A stretch of 64,000 bases of DNA from Ga0077555 sp050250755 (GTDB lineage Bacteria; Pseudomonadota; Alphaproteobacteria; Rhizobiales; Hyphomicrobiaceae), in contig JBFWOB010000002.1 in assembly GCA_050250755.1 (NCBI GenBank), positions 186,001 to 250,000 of the forward strand, read 5' to 3'. Numbering within the stretch: the stretch's first letter is position 1; every line of letters begins with the position of its first letter. The translations under genes were made by a program, and so were the position numbers. Of this stretch, positions 43,904-53,117 are shown in pieces. The notes beneath the pieces are model-generated. The model did no database searches. It was given only the letters and a program-made list of their open reading frames with translations, and was not told the origin of the DNA.

Positions 43904-45772
43904 TCAAGCCTCGGGCGCGGCATGCTTTCGCGAAGGCCGGCGCCCCCAGATCGCGCGCCACGCGATCAGCAGAACGGCGAGCGCAATGACAGCCATGACC
44001 GCCAGCCCGATCGGATAACGCCAGAGTATCAGCCGGGGCGAAATCGCGCCGGTGCGAACCTGCTCGACGTTCCTCACGAATTCGCCGAGATCCAGGATCT
44101 CGCCGCCACGCAGCATCATGTCCACCGCCGTGGCCTGATCCCGGCTGGCGAGGATCGCCTCGCGCACATGCGTTGGCGCCACCCATTGCATGCGCGACGG
44201 GGATTGCGCCACCGCCGTCAGCATGTGTTTTGCGGCCGGCCGATCGAGTGCTGTGAGATAGCCCGAGAGGCTTGCGAGTTGCCCCTGATCCAACGCGCGG
44301 GAAAGGCGCTTCAGATTGGCATCGTCGAGCTCGAGCAACGGTTCGAGATCGCGTGTCGAAAGAGCCGCGAGCCGACCGATCGCCACGCGATCATCGAGGT
44401 TTATGATGCGCTCGAGGCCTGCTCTCGTGAGCTGCGACGGATCGGCCGTACGATGGATCTCGTATTCGAGCACCTTGGGGATAAGCGCATCGCCGGAAAG
44501 CGCACGCCACTTGAACCCCATCTCCAGCGAACGCCTATCGCGGGCAATTTCCAGAACGCCGGCCGGCCATCGCTGGACTGCCTCCGCCAGTGAACCGTCG
44601 GCAACGCGCGCGAGAAGCTGCGTCTCGCCACCGGCCGCCAATTGCAGCGCCACGATCTCGTCGAGACGAGCCAGATTCGACGGCGAGACATTGTCGACGA
44701 AGTTCTTGAACGCGACGTTCCGTTCGGCCAGCTCCAATACTTTGGCGTGAGCGCTACGGAACTCCCGCCAAATATCGATCACACGGTCTGCCGTGCGATT
44801 GCCGATTTCCTTGAGATGCGCCTCGATTTCGGTGGCAACAGAGTTAGCTAGCTCGATCTGCACTTTGTCTCGGGTCGCCGGCGATTTCATCTCGGCAGCG
44901 TTGATCGGAAGCACGCCATTGCGCAGCTCCCTGATAGCCTTTGCGATGAGATCCACACCAATGCCGCCTGCGACCACCGAGACGACCCGCCCTAGCACGG
45001 CACCGACCAATCGCTGCCCGACGCGGGAGGCGAGGTTGCCGAGTTGGCGCCGCATAATGACCGCAACCAGACCTGCCAACCCTTCCTTACTCTCGACGAG
45101 CACGCTGCCACGCGTAACGGGCGCCACGCCCTTGGCCGCATCGATCGCGAACTCCTTGCCGGCATCCGTCGCAACAATGCGGGCGACCGTCGTCCCGTAG
45201 CGAGGTCCAAGAAAGGCTTCCAGACAGCGCGTCGTCGGTTCCGCGGCATCCACGGTCGCCAGCTCCAGGCGCTGGCCGACGACACGTCCGACGCTCACCG
45301 CCAGCGTCTCGATCGCCCGGCGCATATCGTCCGAGCCATACACGCGCTCGGCAGCGGCCTTGGCGAGCCGTTCCTGGGTCTCGCGAGAGGCCAGGCTTTT
45401 AATCAGCTCGCTCCAGCTCGTTTCCTGCGTCAGCTCTTCGAGGACAGCATCGACCCGCCGCATCAGCACGTTGTCGATGTCGCCCTTTCGCCATGCTTCG
45501 GCAACGATCGGTCTATAATCCAACCCCCGTACGGAGTTTTCGAGAGCCGTAACGGTGACGCGCTCGATCGCGTCACGGAATTGCGCCTCGTCTCGCGCCT
45601 GACAGGCTTCGTAGTCCTGCCGCTGGCTGGCGTCAGGGCCGCTCGCGACCATGCGCCGCGCGGTCGCAGCTCGCTCGGGAAAAGGTTGCGCAAACGTCGC
45701 CTGGGTTAGCGCCGTATTCAGTACCAAAGTACCGACTGTTGCAATGACTGTTGCGCGCCTGCGGATCGTCAC
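43904..45772 (-). CDS. Exported membrane-anchored protein of unknown function
   Basis: I do not recognise a characterised family. The 622-residue chain has a signal peptide (TIRRRATVIATVGTLVLNTA, cleavage near FAQ-PF). A mostly helical periplasmic body rich in Ala, Leu, Arg and Glu follows, with a Gly-rich hydrophobic patch mid-protein (GAVLGRVVSVVAGGIGVDLIAK in two pieces). One C-terminal membrane helix (IGLAVMAVIALAVLLIAW) and a basic tail end it. The layout resembles a periplasmic protein tethered at its C-terminus. GTG at 45772 stands near GGAGGA but with short spacing; GTG at 45802 is the alternative. It is divergent from the symporter gene. Confidence 0.75.
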   Translation of the reverse strand: MTIRRRATVIATVGTLVLNTALTQATFAQPFPERAATARRMVASGPDASQRQDYEACQARDEAQFRDAIERVTVTALENSVRGLDYRPIVAEAWRKGDIDNVLMRRVDAVLEELTQETSWSELIKSLASRETQERLAKAAAERVYGSDDMRRAIETLAVSVGRVVGQRLELATVDAAEPTTRCLEAFLGPRYGTTVARIVATDAGKEFAIDAAKGVAPVTRGSVLVESKEGLAGLVAVIMRRQLGNLASRVGQRLVGAVLGRVVSVVAGGIGVDLIAKAIRELRNGVLPINAAEMKSPATRDKVQIELANSVATEIEAHLKEIGNRTADRVIDIWREFRSAHAKVLELAERNVAFKNFVDNVSPSNLARLDEIVALQLAAGGETQLLARVADGSLAEAVQRWPAGVLEIARDRRSLEMGFKWRALSGDALIPKVLEYEIHRTADPSQLTRAGLERIINLDDRVAIGRLAALSTRDLEPLLELDDANLKRLSRALDQGQLASLSGYLTALDRPAAKHMLTAVAQSPSRMQWVAPTHVREAILASRDQATAVDMMLRGGEILDLGEFVRNVEQVRTGAISPRLILWRYPIGLAVMAVIALAVLLIAWRAIWGRRPSRKHAAPEA

Positions 45773-45980
45773 GCTTCCTCCGAGCCCTCGCCTCGACGGC
45801 ACGGATGGCGCCAGAGCGTGGCATTCGCGTGACAGATAAGCGACGCAACGCCGATTTACTATTTCCGAGTGCTACGCAGCGGTGGAAAGGCTCGTACGTC
45901 CTGTGCTGCGCGTGGCAGATAGCAGGGCGACGTCGCGGAATGCGTTGGAGGAGCGGGGATCCTAGGGGAGAAAAGCCGCC

Positions 45981-47360
45981 GTGAATAATTATGCCCTCGT
46001 CGGCATCCTCGGCTACGTCATCCTGCAATTTGTCGTCGGAGCGTGGGTGTCCCGGCGCATGACGTCGGAACGGCAATACATCCTCGCCGACCGTTCTCTT
46101 GGCACGGGGCTCGTCGCCTTTTCCGTGTTCGCAACGTGGTTCGGCGCCGAGGCCATCGTCGCATCGGCGGGGGAAATCTATACCAAGGGACTCGCCGGCG
46201 GCCTGACCGATCCCTTCGGCTACGGCGCAGCCGTTTTGATCGTCGGCATACTTCTCGCCGCGCCCTTGTGGCGGCGCGGGATCGTCACCTATGCCGACAT
46301 GGTGCGCGACCGTTATTCACCCGCGACCGAGAAGCTCTTCGTTGTCGTCCTCTTGCCCGGCTCCGTACTTTGGGCGGCGGGGCAAGTCCGTGCATTCGGT
46401 CAGATTCTGAGTTCGACGACTGGGCTCGACGTCGAAACGGCCGTTCTGATTGCCGCTCTCCTTGTCGGCGCCTATTCCGTCGTCGGCGGCCTGCTTGCTG
46501 ATGCCGTGACGGATGTGGTGCAAGGCATCTGCGTCATGGTGGGGCTGGTCGTGCTCACCCTTTTCGTTGCCGCAGCTCTCGGTGGACCGATGACCGCGTT
46601 GTCGAACATCGAGCCGACGCGGCTCAGTCTTGCGACACGCCCCGACGATAGTCCGATCGATCGCATCGAGCATCTCGCGGTCGTGCTCTGCGGTAGCCTT
46701 GTCGCGGTCGAGCTGATCTCGCGGTTTCTCGGCGCACGTACGGCATCGGTGGCGGCACGTGGCACCATCACGGGTGGCCTCATGTACTTGGCGATGGGGC
46801 TCTTTCCGCTCTTTCTCGGGCTGGTCGGCCCAACCTTGATCAAGGACCTCACCGAACCGGAACAGATCGTCCCGAAGCTCGCCGAGAGCTATTTGCCGCC
46901 AATCGGTTACGCGCTTTTTGTCGGCGCACTCGTATCCGCTATTCTCTCGGTGGTCCACGCGGCATTGCATGCTCCTGCCGCACAGCTTTCGCACAACGTC
47001 ATCGTCAAATTGATCCCGGGCCTCTCCCCGCGCGGTCGGCTCTATTCCGTCAGGCTTTCAGTATTGGTGCTGAGCGCAGTGGCGTGGGCACTGGCGCACG
47101 CCGTCGCGACGATCAGGGAATTGGTCGAGCTCGCTTCAGCCTTCGGCAGTGCCGGTGCCATCGTCATTGCCCTCTTCGGCCTCTTCACCCGCTTCGGCGG
47201 CGCGGCAGCAGCAATCGCCTCCCTTGTTTCGGGCTCGGTCGTCTGGGCCGTCGGAAAATTTGCCTTCGAGTTGCAGGCGCCATATCTCCTCGCGCTCGGC
47301 GTTTCATGCTCCGCTTACATCTGCATTGGAGTGTTCGAACGCGCCCGACGCATCGCCTGA
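45981..47360 (+). CDS. Sodium:solute symporter (SSS family)
   Basis: This is an inner-membrane symporter of 459 residues with about 13 helices. SSS-family marks are the N-terminal FVVGAWVSRRM...FLADRSLGTGLVAFSVFATWF region and the conserved GGLLADAVTDVVQG after helix 4. The start is GTG at 45981 with GGGGAG about 11 bases before it. The substrate is unknown; candidates include carboxylates, polyols or amino acids. It ends 262 bases before the aminotransferase cluster and could supply it, but the gap is large enough for separate control. Confidence 0.88.
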   Translation: MNNYALVGILGYVILQFVVGAWVSRRMTSERQYILADRSLGTGLVAFSVFATWFGAEAIVASAGEIYTKGLAGGLTDPFGYGAAVLIVGILLAAPLWRRGIVTYADMVRDRYSPATEKLFVVVLLPGSVLWAAGQVRAFGQILSSTTGLDVETAVLIAALLVGAYSVVGGLLADAVTDVVQGICVMVGLVVLTLFVAAALGGPMTALSNIEPTRLSLATRPDDSPIDRIEHLAVVLCGSLVAVELISRFLGARTASVAARGTITGGLMYLAMGLFPLFLGLVGPTLIKDLTEPEQIVPKLAESYLPPIGYALFVGALVSAILSVVHAALHAPAAQLSHNVIVKLIPGLSPRGRLYSVRLSVLVLSAVAWALAHAVATIRELVELASAFGSAGAIVIALFGLFTRFGGAAAAIASLVSGSVVWAVGKFAFELQAPYLLALGVSCSAYICIGVFERARRIA

Positions 47361-47375
47361 AAGCGCCAGCGACGC

Positions 47376-47400
47376 GGGTTGTATTGCACCCCCGCAACAC
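47376..47400 (+). repeat. Copy 1 of a 25-base motif
   Basis: The core TTGCAYCCYCGCAA is shared with copy 2 at 57247-57271; 20 of 25 bases match in total. TTGC and GCAA form short inverted arms around six bases. It lies 15 bases after the symporter stop. Confidence 0.45.
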
Positions 47401-47622
47401 CCGCTTCTCGCAGTGCACGCACCCCCTCGCAACTTTCCTCGGAAAGTGGTTAACGCCACGCGCGAACGCAGTGATTCGTCAATCACTTACGAGACATCGC
47501 CATACGAGTTGCTGTGTGACCCGCCGTTTACGATGGCCATTGGCACGGTGTATGCGGCCGGCTAGAGAGGCGCTACTGCTAAATCCACAGCAACGCCTCG
47601 ACGGATTACGGACAGGCAATCA

Positions 47623-48339
47623 ATGGGTTGGGCCAGCGTGTCAAACACGCGTTTGAAATGTCAGGTGCTGGTGGATTTCGACGGGACCATCGCCACCGAC
47701 GATACGACCGACAGCCTGCTCGAGCGCTTCGCCGGGCCTGGCTGGCAAACCGTCGAAGACGAATGGAAGGCCGGGTTGATCGGCTCGCGCGAGTGCATGG
47801 TTCGCCAGATTGCGCTCATGCGTGCGACACCCGACCAGTACGACGAATTTATCAGCGGCATCGAGATAGACCCCGCCTTTCCCGGATTCGTGGCGCTCTG
47901 TCATTCACGCGGTGTCGGCATCACAGTCGTGTCCGATGGACTGGACCGAACGGTGAGCGCGGTTCTCGAGCGGCACGGCCTCGACCTTCCCTATCGCGCC
48001 AACCAGCTCGAGTGGCTCGGTGGCGATCGCTGGCGTCTTCTCTTCCCGCACGGCCGCGCCGACTGCCGAGCACTTGCCGGCAACTGCAAATGTCAATTCG
48101 CCGCTGCCCCGTCCGGCACGGTTCGCGTCGTCGTTGGTGACGGCCGTTCCGACTTCTGCGTTGCGGAAGAAGTCGAGCTGGTGCTCGCGAAAAGCGCACT
48201 CGCAAGGCACGCGGCCGCAACCGGCCTTCCCCACTTTCCGATTCAATCGTTCGCGGAGGCCACCACGCTCCTTGCCGCGTGGCTCGACGAGACACTGATT
48301 GAGCCTCTTTCCAATCACGACCTATCGAGAGACGAGTAG
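47623..48339 (+). CDS. HAD-IB family phosphatase (MtnX-like)
   Basis: This is a HAD-type phosphatase of 238 residues in the subclass that includes phosphoserine phosphatase and MtnX. The catalytic DFDGTIATDD has Asp18 as nucleophile and Asp20 as acid/base. The helical cap is C1-type (about residues 30-95). TVVSDGLD provides the motif II Ser region, and VVGDGRSDFCVAEEVELV gives motif III/IV. Relatives dephosphorylate small alcohol phosphates. It starts the four-gene cluster and ends 4 bases before the aminotransferase ATG, so a shared substrate is likely: it may release a phosphate from an amino-alcohol phosphate. That is inference. The sulfur-salvage partners of true MtnX are absent. Confidence 0.85.
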   Translation: MGWASVSNTRLKCQVLVDFDGTIATDDTTDSLLERFAGPGWQTVEDEWKAGLIGSRECMVRQIALMRATPDQYDEFISGIEIDPAFPGFVALCHSRGVGITVVSDGLDRTVSAVLERHGLDLPYRANQLEWLGGDRWRLLFPHGRADCRALAGNCKCQFAAAPSGTVRVVVGDGRSDFCVAEEVELVLAKSALARHAAATGLPHFPIQSFAEATTLLAAWLDETLIEPLSNHDLSRDE

Positions 48340-48343
48340 CCCC

Positions 48344-49771
48344 ATGGACAAGTCCGTGCAATGGCCCGAAGGCGCTGCATCTTCCGGGGCGAGCGAGGCA
48401 GAGCTGCTCGCACTCGAGGATCGCTATTGCTCACATGGCGACACGGTGCACTACACCACGCCGCCCAAGATGTTCACCGACTGCCAGGGCTCGTTCATGT
48501 ACGACGCCGCGGGCTCGGAATATCTCGATCTGCAAATGTGGTACTCGGCAGTTAACTTTGGCTACAAGAACGAGCGCCTCGCCAATGCTGTGCGCCGTCA
48601 GCTCGATACCCTGCCGCAGGTCGCTTCCCAGTACCTGCACCGGGAGAAGATCGAGCTCGCCGCCATGATCGGCCAGGATATGGAGGCCAAGTTCGGCGAG
48701 AAAGGTCGCGTACACTTCAACGTCGGCGGCAGCCAAGCCGTCGAGGACAGCCTCAAGCTGGTGCGCAACGCCAAGGGCAAGTCGCTGATGATGGCCTTCG
48801 AAGGCGGCTATCACGGCCGTACGCTCGGCGCCTCGGCCATCACGTCGTCCTATCGCTATCGCCGCCGCTACGGCCACTTCTCCGACCGCGCCATGTTCGT
48901 ACCCTTCCCTTATCACTTCCGGGGACCAAAGGGCATGTCGAAGGAAGAGCTGGGCTCGCACTGCGTCGCTCAATTCAAGCGCCTGTTCGAAAGCGAGTAT
49001 CACGGTCTCTGGGATCCGAAGACGAAGCAGTGCGAGTTCGCGGCCTTCTATATCGAGCCGCTCCAGGGCACTGGCGGCTACGTCGTACCACCGATGAACT
49101 TCTTCAAGGAGCTGAAGCAGGTCCTTGACGAGCACGGCATCCTGCTGGTCGTCGATGAGATCCAGATGGGCTTCTATCGCACGGGCAAGCTGTGGTCCGT
49201 TGAGCATTTTGGCGTAACACCCGACATCCTCGTCTTCGGCAAGGCGCTGACCAACGGCCTCAATCCGCTGTCCGGCGTATGGGCGAAAGAAGACCTGATT
49301 AACCCAGCGGTTTTCCCTGCCGGCTCGACCCATTCGACCTTCAACGCCAATCCGATGGGTACGGGCGTCGGCCTCGAGGTAATGCGCATGCTCGCTGAAG
49401 GCGACTATGCGCGCACCGTGCCGGAGAAGGGTCGCCGCTTCCTCGACGGCCTCGAATACCTGAAGCGACACCACAAGATGGTGGGCGACGTCGATGGTCT
49501 CGGTCTCGCGCTTCGAATGGAAATCTGCGAGCCGGCTGACAGTTTCACGCCATCGAAGAGGCTCGTCGACCTCATGGTCGATGAAGCCTTCAAGGCAGAC
49601 CTCGAGGTAAAGGGTCGCCGCTACGGCCTCGTGCTCGACATCGGCGGTTACTACAAGAATGTCGTCACGCTGGCGCCCAGCTTGCACATCTCGAACGAGG
49701 AGATCGACCTCTCGATCGAGCTGCTTGATCAGCTCATGACCCGCGTCGCCCGCATCGAGGGCCACGCATGA
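48344..49771 (+). CDS. Class III PLP-dependent aminotransferase
   Basis: This is a fold-type I aminotransferase of subgroup III, 475 residues. PLP-binding marks: GGSQAVEDSLKLVR near residue 128, EGGYHGRT near 153, the DEIQMGFYRTGKLW signature with Asp271, and the Schiff-base Lys300 in FGKALTNGLNPLSG. Members act on omega-amino groups of diaminobutyrate, ornithine, GABA or acetylornithine and relatives. This one belongs to none that I can name. Its stop overlaps the hydrolase start (ATGA), which makes co-translation near certain. The reaction is unknown. Confidence 0.9.
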   Translation: MDKSVQWPEGAASSGASEAELLALEDRYCSHGDTVHYTTPPKMFTDCQGSFMYDAAGSEYLDLQMWYSAVNFGYKNERLANAVRRQLDTLPQVASQYLHREKIELAAMIGQDMEAKFGEKGRVHFNVGGSQAVEDSLKLVRNAKGKSLMMAFEGGYHGRTLGASAITSSYRYRRRYGHFSDRAMFVPFPYHFRGPKGMSKEELGSHCVAQFKRLFESEYHGLWDPKTKQCEFAAFYIEPLQGTGGYVVPPMNFFKELKQVLDEHGILLVVDEIQMGFYRTGKLWSVEHFGVTPDILVFGKALTNGLNPLSGVWAKEDLINPAVFPAGSTHSTFNANPMGTGVGLEVMRMLAEGDYARTVPEKGRRFLDGLEYLKRHHKMVGDVDGLGLALRMEICEPADSFTPSKRLVDLMVDEAFKADLEVKGRRYGLVLDIGGYYKNVVTLAPSLHISNEEIDLSIELLDQLMTRVARIEGHA

Positions 49772-50646
49772 CAACCAATACCAACGCTCCCGACAGGAGC
49801 ACGTTCCATGCCGGCGGCCGCGTCGGATTTTTGCTGATTCACGGTCTCGGCGGCACGCCTGTCGAGATGCGTTTCGTCGCCCAAGGGCTGGCGCGAGCCG
49901 GTTACACCGTGCTGTGCTGCCAGCTCGCAGGACACTGCTCGTCTGTCGACGCGCTTCGAGATTCCACGCCCGAGGAATGGTACGCCAGCATCGAGGCGGC
50001 ACACGACCAACTGAAGCCGCACTGCGACGTCATCATCGCGGGGGGCCTTTCGATGGGCGGCATTCTTGCGGCTCAACTCGCGCAGAACCGGCCCGAAGGC
50101 GTGCAAGGTCTCGCCTTCTATGCGCCAACGCTCTGGCTCAACGGCTGGTCGATGCCGTGGCACAGTCGAATTTTACGTTACATCCGACCCTCACGGTTCA
50201 ACATCAAATTGACGCTGCCCGAGCACGAGCCCTACGGCTTGAAGGACGAGCGCGTGCGCGCGCTGGTGGTCCATAGCATGCAGAACAAGGACAGCTCGGA
50301 AGCGGGCGTCTTCTGCACGCCGGTGCGCTGCTTCTCCCATTTCAATGCGCTCTGCGACGGGGTGAAGCCACGTCTCAACGAGATCAAGGTGCCGTCGCTG
50401 ATCCTGCACCCGCGCGAGGACGACATCGCCGACATCGACAACGCATTTTACTTGCAGAGAAAATTGGGTGGGCCGGTCGAGATGGTGGTGCTTGAGGACA
50501 GCTACCACATCATCACACTCGACAAGCAGCGGCAGCTCGTCGTCGATCGTTCGATCGCCTTTGGCGAGGCAATCACCCGCCGCAACGCCGATCGTCTTAC
50601 GCCAGCGGTAGCCTCGGTCCATGAACCGGCGACGGCCGCGATATGA
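49768..50646 (+). CDS. Alpha/beta-fold hydrolase (carboxylesterase/monoglyceride lipase type)
   Basis: This is a 292-residue soluble alpha/beta hydrolase. The oxyanion motif is HGLGGTP (residues 25-31), the nucleophile Ser95 in GGLSMGGIL, the acid Asp in HPREDDIADIDNA (residues 214-226) and the His247 in DSYHIITLD. The architecture matches Est30-type carboxylesterases that cut long-chain acyl esters. A C-terminal tail of about 25 residues is likely disordered. It is coupled to the aminotransferase by a 4-base overlap and precedes the acyltransferase by 55 bases. In this context it may act on an acyl ester or thioester of the pathway product; this is inference. Confidence 0.88.
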   Translation: MTTNTNAPDRSTFHAGGRVGFLLIHGLGGTPVEMRFVAQGLARAGYTVLCCQLAGHCSSVDALRDSTPEEWYASIEAAHDQLKPHCDVIIAGGLSMGGILAAQLAQNRPEGVQGLAFYAPTLWLNGWSMPWHSRILRYIRPSRFNIKLTLPEHEPYGLKDERVRALVVHSMQNKDSSEAGVFCTPVRCFSHFNALCDGVKPRLNEIKVPSLILHPREDDIADIDNAFYLQRKLGGPVEMVVLEDSYHIITLDKQRQLVVDRSIAFGEAITRRNADRLTPAVASVHEPATAAI

Positions 50647-50701
50647 GCAAGCTGCAGCCCGCTTGAACTGACACCGCCCTATCGATCCGAGAGCTCGCGT
50701 G

Positions 50702-51880
50702 ATGAACGCACTCGCTACGATCTCGACGCGCCTCTCGGTCTCGGTTTTGCCGGGCGTGGGCTCCATTCCTGAAGCCGAGTGGGCCCGGCTCTTTCCCGAC
50801 GAGGCTGAAGGATGGGCATATTATCGCGCGACCGAGGCCACCCCTCCTCCGGGATTTCGGTTCGAGGCGATTGCAGTGCGCGACGGCGAACGTCTCCTTG
50901 CGGCGACACCCTTGTTCCATGTCACGTATCGACTGGACACACCGCTACAGGGCCGCATGCGACCCGTCGGGAATTGGCTCCATCGCACCATGCCACGTCT
51001 CGTAGCGCATCCGGTCATAGGCCTCGGCTCCCCCCTTGCCGACCGTTGTCATCTCGGCTTCGATCCGGACCTTTCTGAGTCCGAGCGGAGCCAAGTGCTC
51101 GCGGCATTGCTCGATGGTCTCGACGCAAAGGCCACTGCCGAGGGCGTGCGTATTCTCGCCATCAAGGATCTGGCAGATTGCGAGGCGGGGCGGCTGCATG
51201 ACGCCATCGAGCGCGCGGGCTACTCCCGGATTGCCGGATTGCCGGTCTGCGTGCTCGACCTACCCTTTTCCAACACAGAAGCCTACATTCGTTCGCTCTC
51301 CGCAAACAACCGATCGGTTTTGCGTCGAAAGCTCAAGACGGCGGGCGCAGTCGAGCTGGAAACCGTGACGTCCATCGCTGGCCTGGAAGAGGAGATCTTC
51401 TCGCTCTACGAGGAAACCCGCGCGAACAGCCGCTTCGATTACGGCGACTTCGAGCAGCTATCGCCCGACTATTTCCGCGACGTCGTCGCCGCACTCGGAC
51501 CTGAGCATGCCGCGCTGATCCTGGCGCGTGTCGACGGTCGTCTTCTGGCGATGAAGCTGCTCTTCATCGAGCAGGACCGTATCATCGATAAATTCTGGGG
51601 CATGCGTTACCCCGCCGGCCGAGAGCACAACCTGTTCTTCGTCTGCTGGATGGAGGGTGTCCGCTTCGCGCTCGCACATGGCGCCAAGCGCTACCAGTCA
51701 GGTCAAACGGCCTACGCTCAAAAGATGAAACTCGGGAGCCGGCTGGACCCGATGTGGGTCTACTTTCGCCACCGGTGGCCGGTCGTTAATCGAATTTTCC
51801 GACACGCCGCGCCACTGGTCGCTTTCGATAAAATGGACCCTGAGCTGACGGAAATCAGAAAGCGCGCTGAGGAAGGGTGA
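50702..51880 (+). CDS. GNAT/FemAB-like N-acyltransferase
   Basis: This is a 392-residue protein with GNAT-fold acyltransferase signs. The N-terminal half has a degenerate acyltransferase-like lobe (EWARLFPDEAEGWAYYRATE, then RLLAATPLFHVTYRL). The C-terminal half has the core lobe (SANNRSVLRRKLKTAGAVELE, LILARVDGRLLAMKLLFIEQD, LFFVCWMEGVRFALAHGAKRY). A conserved YQSGQTAYAQKMKLGSRLDP ends the core. Such proteins are annotated as GNAT or FemAB-like and include N-acyltransferases for lipids. The start is ATG at 50702, with an overlapping GTG. It closes the four-gene cluster. Confidence 0.82.
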   Translation: MNALATISTRLSVSVLPGVGSIPEAEWARLFPDEAEGWAYYRATEATPPPGFRFEAIAVRDGERLLAATPLFHVTYRLDTPLQGRMRPVGNWLHRTMPRLVAHPVIGLGSPLADRCHLGFDPDLSESERSQVLAALLDGLDAKATAEGVRILAIKDLADCEAGRLHDAIERAGYSRIAGLPVCVLDLPFSNTEAYIRSLSANNRSVLRRKLKTAGAVELETVTSIAGLEEEIFSLYEETRANSRFDYGDFEQLSPDYFRDVVAALGPEHAALILARVDGRLLAMKLLFIEQDRIIDKFWGMRYPAGREHNLFFVCWMEGVRFALAHGAKRYQSGQTAYAQKMKLGSRLDPMWVYFRHRWPVVNRIFRHAAPLVAFDKMDPELTEIRKRAEEG

Positions 51881-51889
51881 CAACCCTAA

Positions 51890-51908
51890 CCGAGCGGATC
51901 CGCTTCGG
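51890..51908. terminator. Hairpin between convergent genes
   Basis: CCGA-GCG-GATC-CGC-T-TCGG forms a hairpin with a tetraloop and one bulged T, between the stop of the acyltransferase gene (51880) and that of korB (51999). Position suits a two-way terminator, but there is no T-run. Confidence 0.35.
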
Positions 51909-51998
51909 CAGCTAAGCCACCCCACCATGTTCCCGAACGACGCGCAGAGCGCGTCGATCCGAGAAGCAAGCCGGTTCTCTCAAGCGGCCGACACTCGT

Positions 51999-53057
51999 TC
52001 ACTGGAAGCGCGCGTTGATCCCTTCGAGCGCCGCCGAGCCTGGACAGAGCTCCGCAACCGGGATCTCGTTCAGCGGGCGATCAGGCGTCTGGAGAACATC
52101 GTGAAGATCGGTGCCGGCCTCGTTCACGTAGAGAAGGCCCGTCGCCACTTGGCCCTTCGACGCGTTGCGACGAATAGTCAGGATCGCCTCGTCCGGATCG
52201 CGGAAGTCATGCCCTTGATCGAGCTTGTTCAAGACGAGACGCGAGCCATCGTGCAACTCCACCGTCGCGGTCGTGCCCTCCGCGTAAGAGACTGTGATCT
52301 CCTCCTTCGGCTCGACGTAGTCGAGCTTGTTCTCGATCGCCATGTTGTGAGCCCGGACATAGTCGAAGCTCTTGGTCGAAGCCGAATGGTTGTTGAACGT
52401 GACGCAGGGGCTGATCACGTCGAGGAACGCAAAGCCCTTGTAGCTAATCGCGGCTTTGATCAGCGGAATGAGCTGCTTCTTGTCGCCGGAAAATGAGCGC
52501 GCAACGAAGCCCGCACCGAGCTGGATCGCCATCTGACAGAGGTCGATGGCGTCGAACGGATTGGCCTCGCCCTTTTTGGAAGGCGACGCTTTGTCGTTGG
52601 TCGCGGAGAATTGACCCTTTGTCAGGCCGTAGCAGCCATTGTTCATGACGATGTACGTCATGTTGAGCTTGCGCCGGACGGCATGCGCGAACTGGCCAAA
52701 GCCGATCGAGGCTGTGTCTCCGTCGCCTGAAACGCCAATGTAGTAGAGATTGCTATTGGCCATGTTAGCGCCGGTTGTCACCGACGGCATGCGGCCATGA
52801 ACCGAGTTGAAACCATGGCTGCGGCCCAGGAAATAGGTCGGCGCCTTCGACGAGCAGCCAATACCCGAAAGCTTCGCGATGCGGTGGGCCGGCAAATCCA
52901 TCTGGTAGCAGGCCTCGATGATGGCCGCGGTGATGGAGTCGTGCCCGCAGCCAGCGCAAAGCGTCGACATGGAACCTTCGTAGTCGCGGTGTGTCAGGCC
53001 GAGCGTATTCCGCGGCAAAGCGGGATGATGAGCGATCGGCTTCGTAATATAGGTCAT
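51999..53057 (-). CDS. korB: 2-oxoacid:ferredoxin oxidoreductase beta subunit (KorB type)
   Basis: This is the thiamine-diphosphate subunit of a 2-oxoglutarate- or pyruvate-type ferredoxin oxidoreductase, 352 residues. Fe-S ligands are seen as Cys34 and Cys37 (LCAGCGHD), Cys68 (GIGCSS) and Cys218 (SPCVTFNN). The TPP/Mg site is GVSGDGDTASIG with MNNGCYGLTKGQ. The SASTKSFDYV stretch follows. The enzyme splits a 2-oxoacid with CoA and passes electrons to ferredoxin. It forms the complex with KorA encoded 60 bases upstream. 2-oxoglutarate is the likely substrate from family, not shown. Confidence 0.92.
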   Translation of the reverse strand: MTYITKPIAHHPALPRNTLGLTHRDYEGSMSTLCAGCGHDSITAAIIEACYQMDLPAHRIAKLSGIGCSSKAPTYFLGRSHGFNSVHGRMPSVTTGANMANSNLYYIGVSGDGDTASIGFGQFAHAVRRKLNMTYIVMNNGCYGLTKGQFSATNDKASPSKKGEANPFDAIDLCQMAIQLGAGFVARSFSGDKKQLIPLIKAAISYKGFAFLDVISPCVTFNNHSASTKSFDYVRAHNMAIENKLDYVEPKEEITVSYAEGTTATVELHDGSRLVLNKLDQGHDFRDPDEAILTIRRNASKGQVATGLLYVNEAGTDLHDVLQTPDRPLNEIPVAELCPGSAALEGINARFQ

Positions 53058-53117
53058 CGGTCAGACCCTCGTTGAGTGCAGTTCCTACAAGCCGCATCGC
53101 ATGCGGCCGAGTTGTCA

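Noticed and set aside
48431..50002. Minus-strand open frame of 523 codons opposite the aminotransferase
   Set aside because: It is the mirror of a clearly coding frame with intact PLP motifs, and shows no recognisable domain.
47623..51880. The four-gene cluster as a standard sphingolipid pathway
   Set aside because: The aminotransferase is class III, not the class II oxoamine synthase of serine palmitoyltransferase, and no acyl carrier protein is present.
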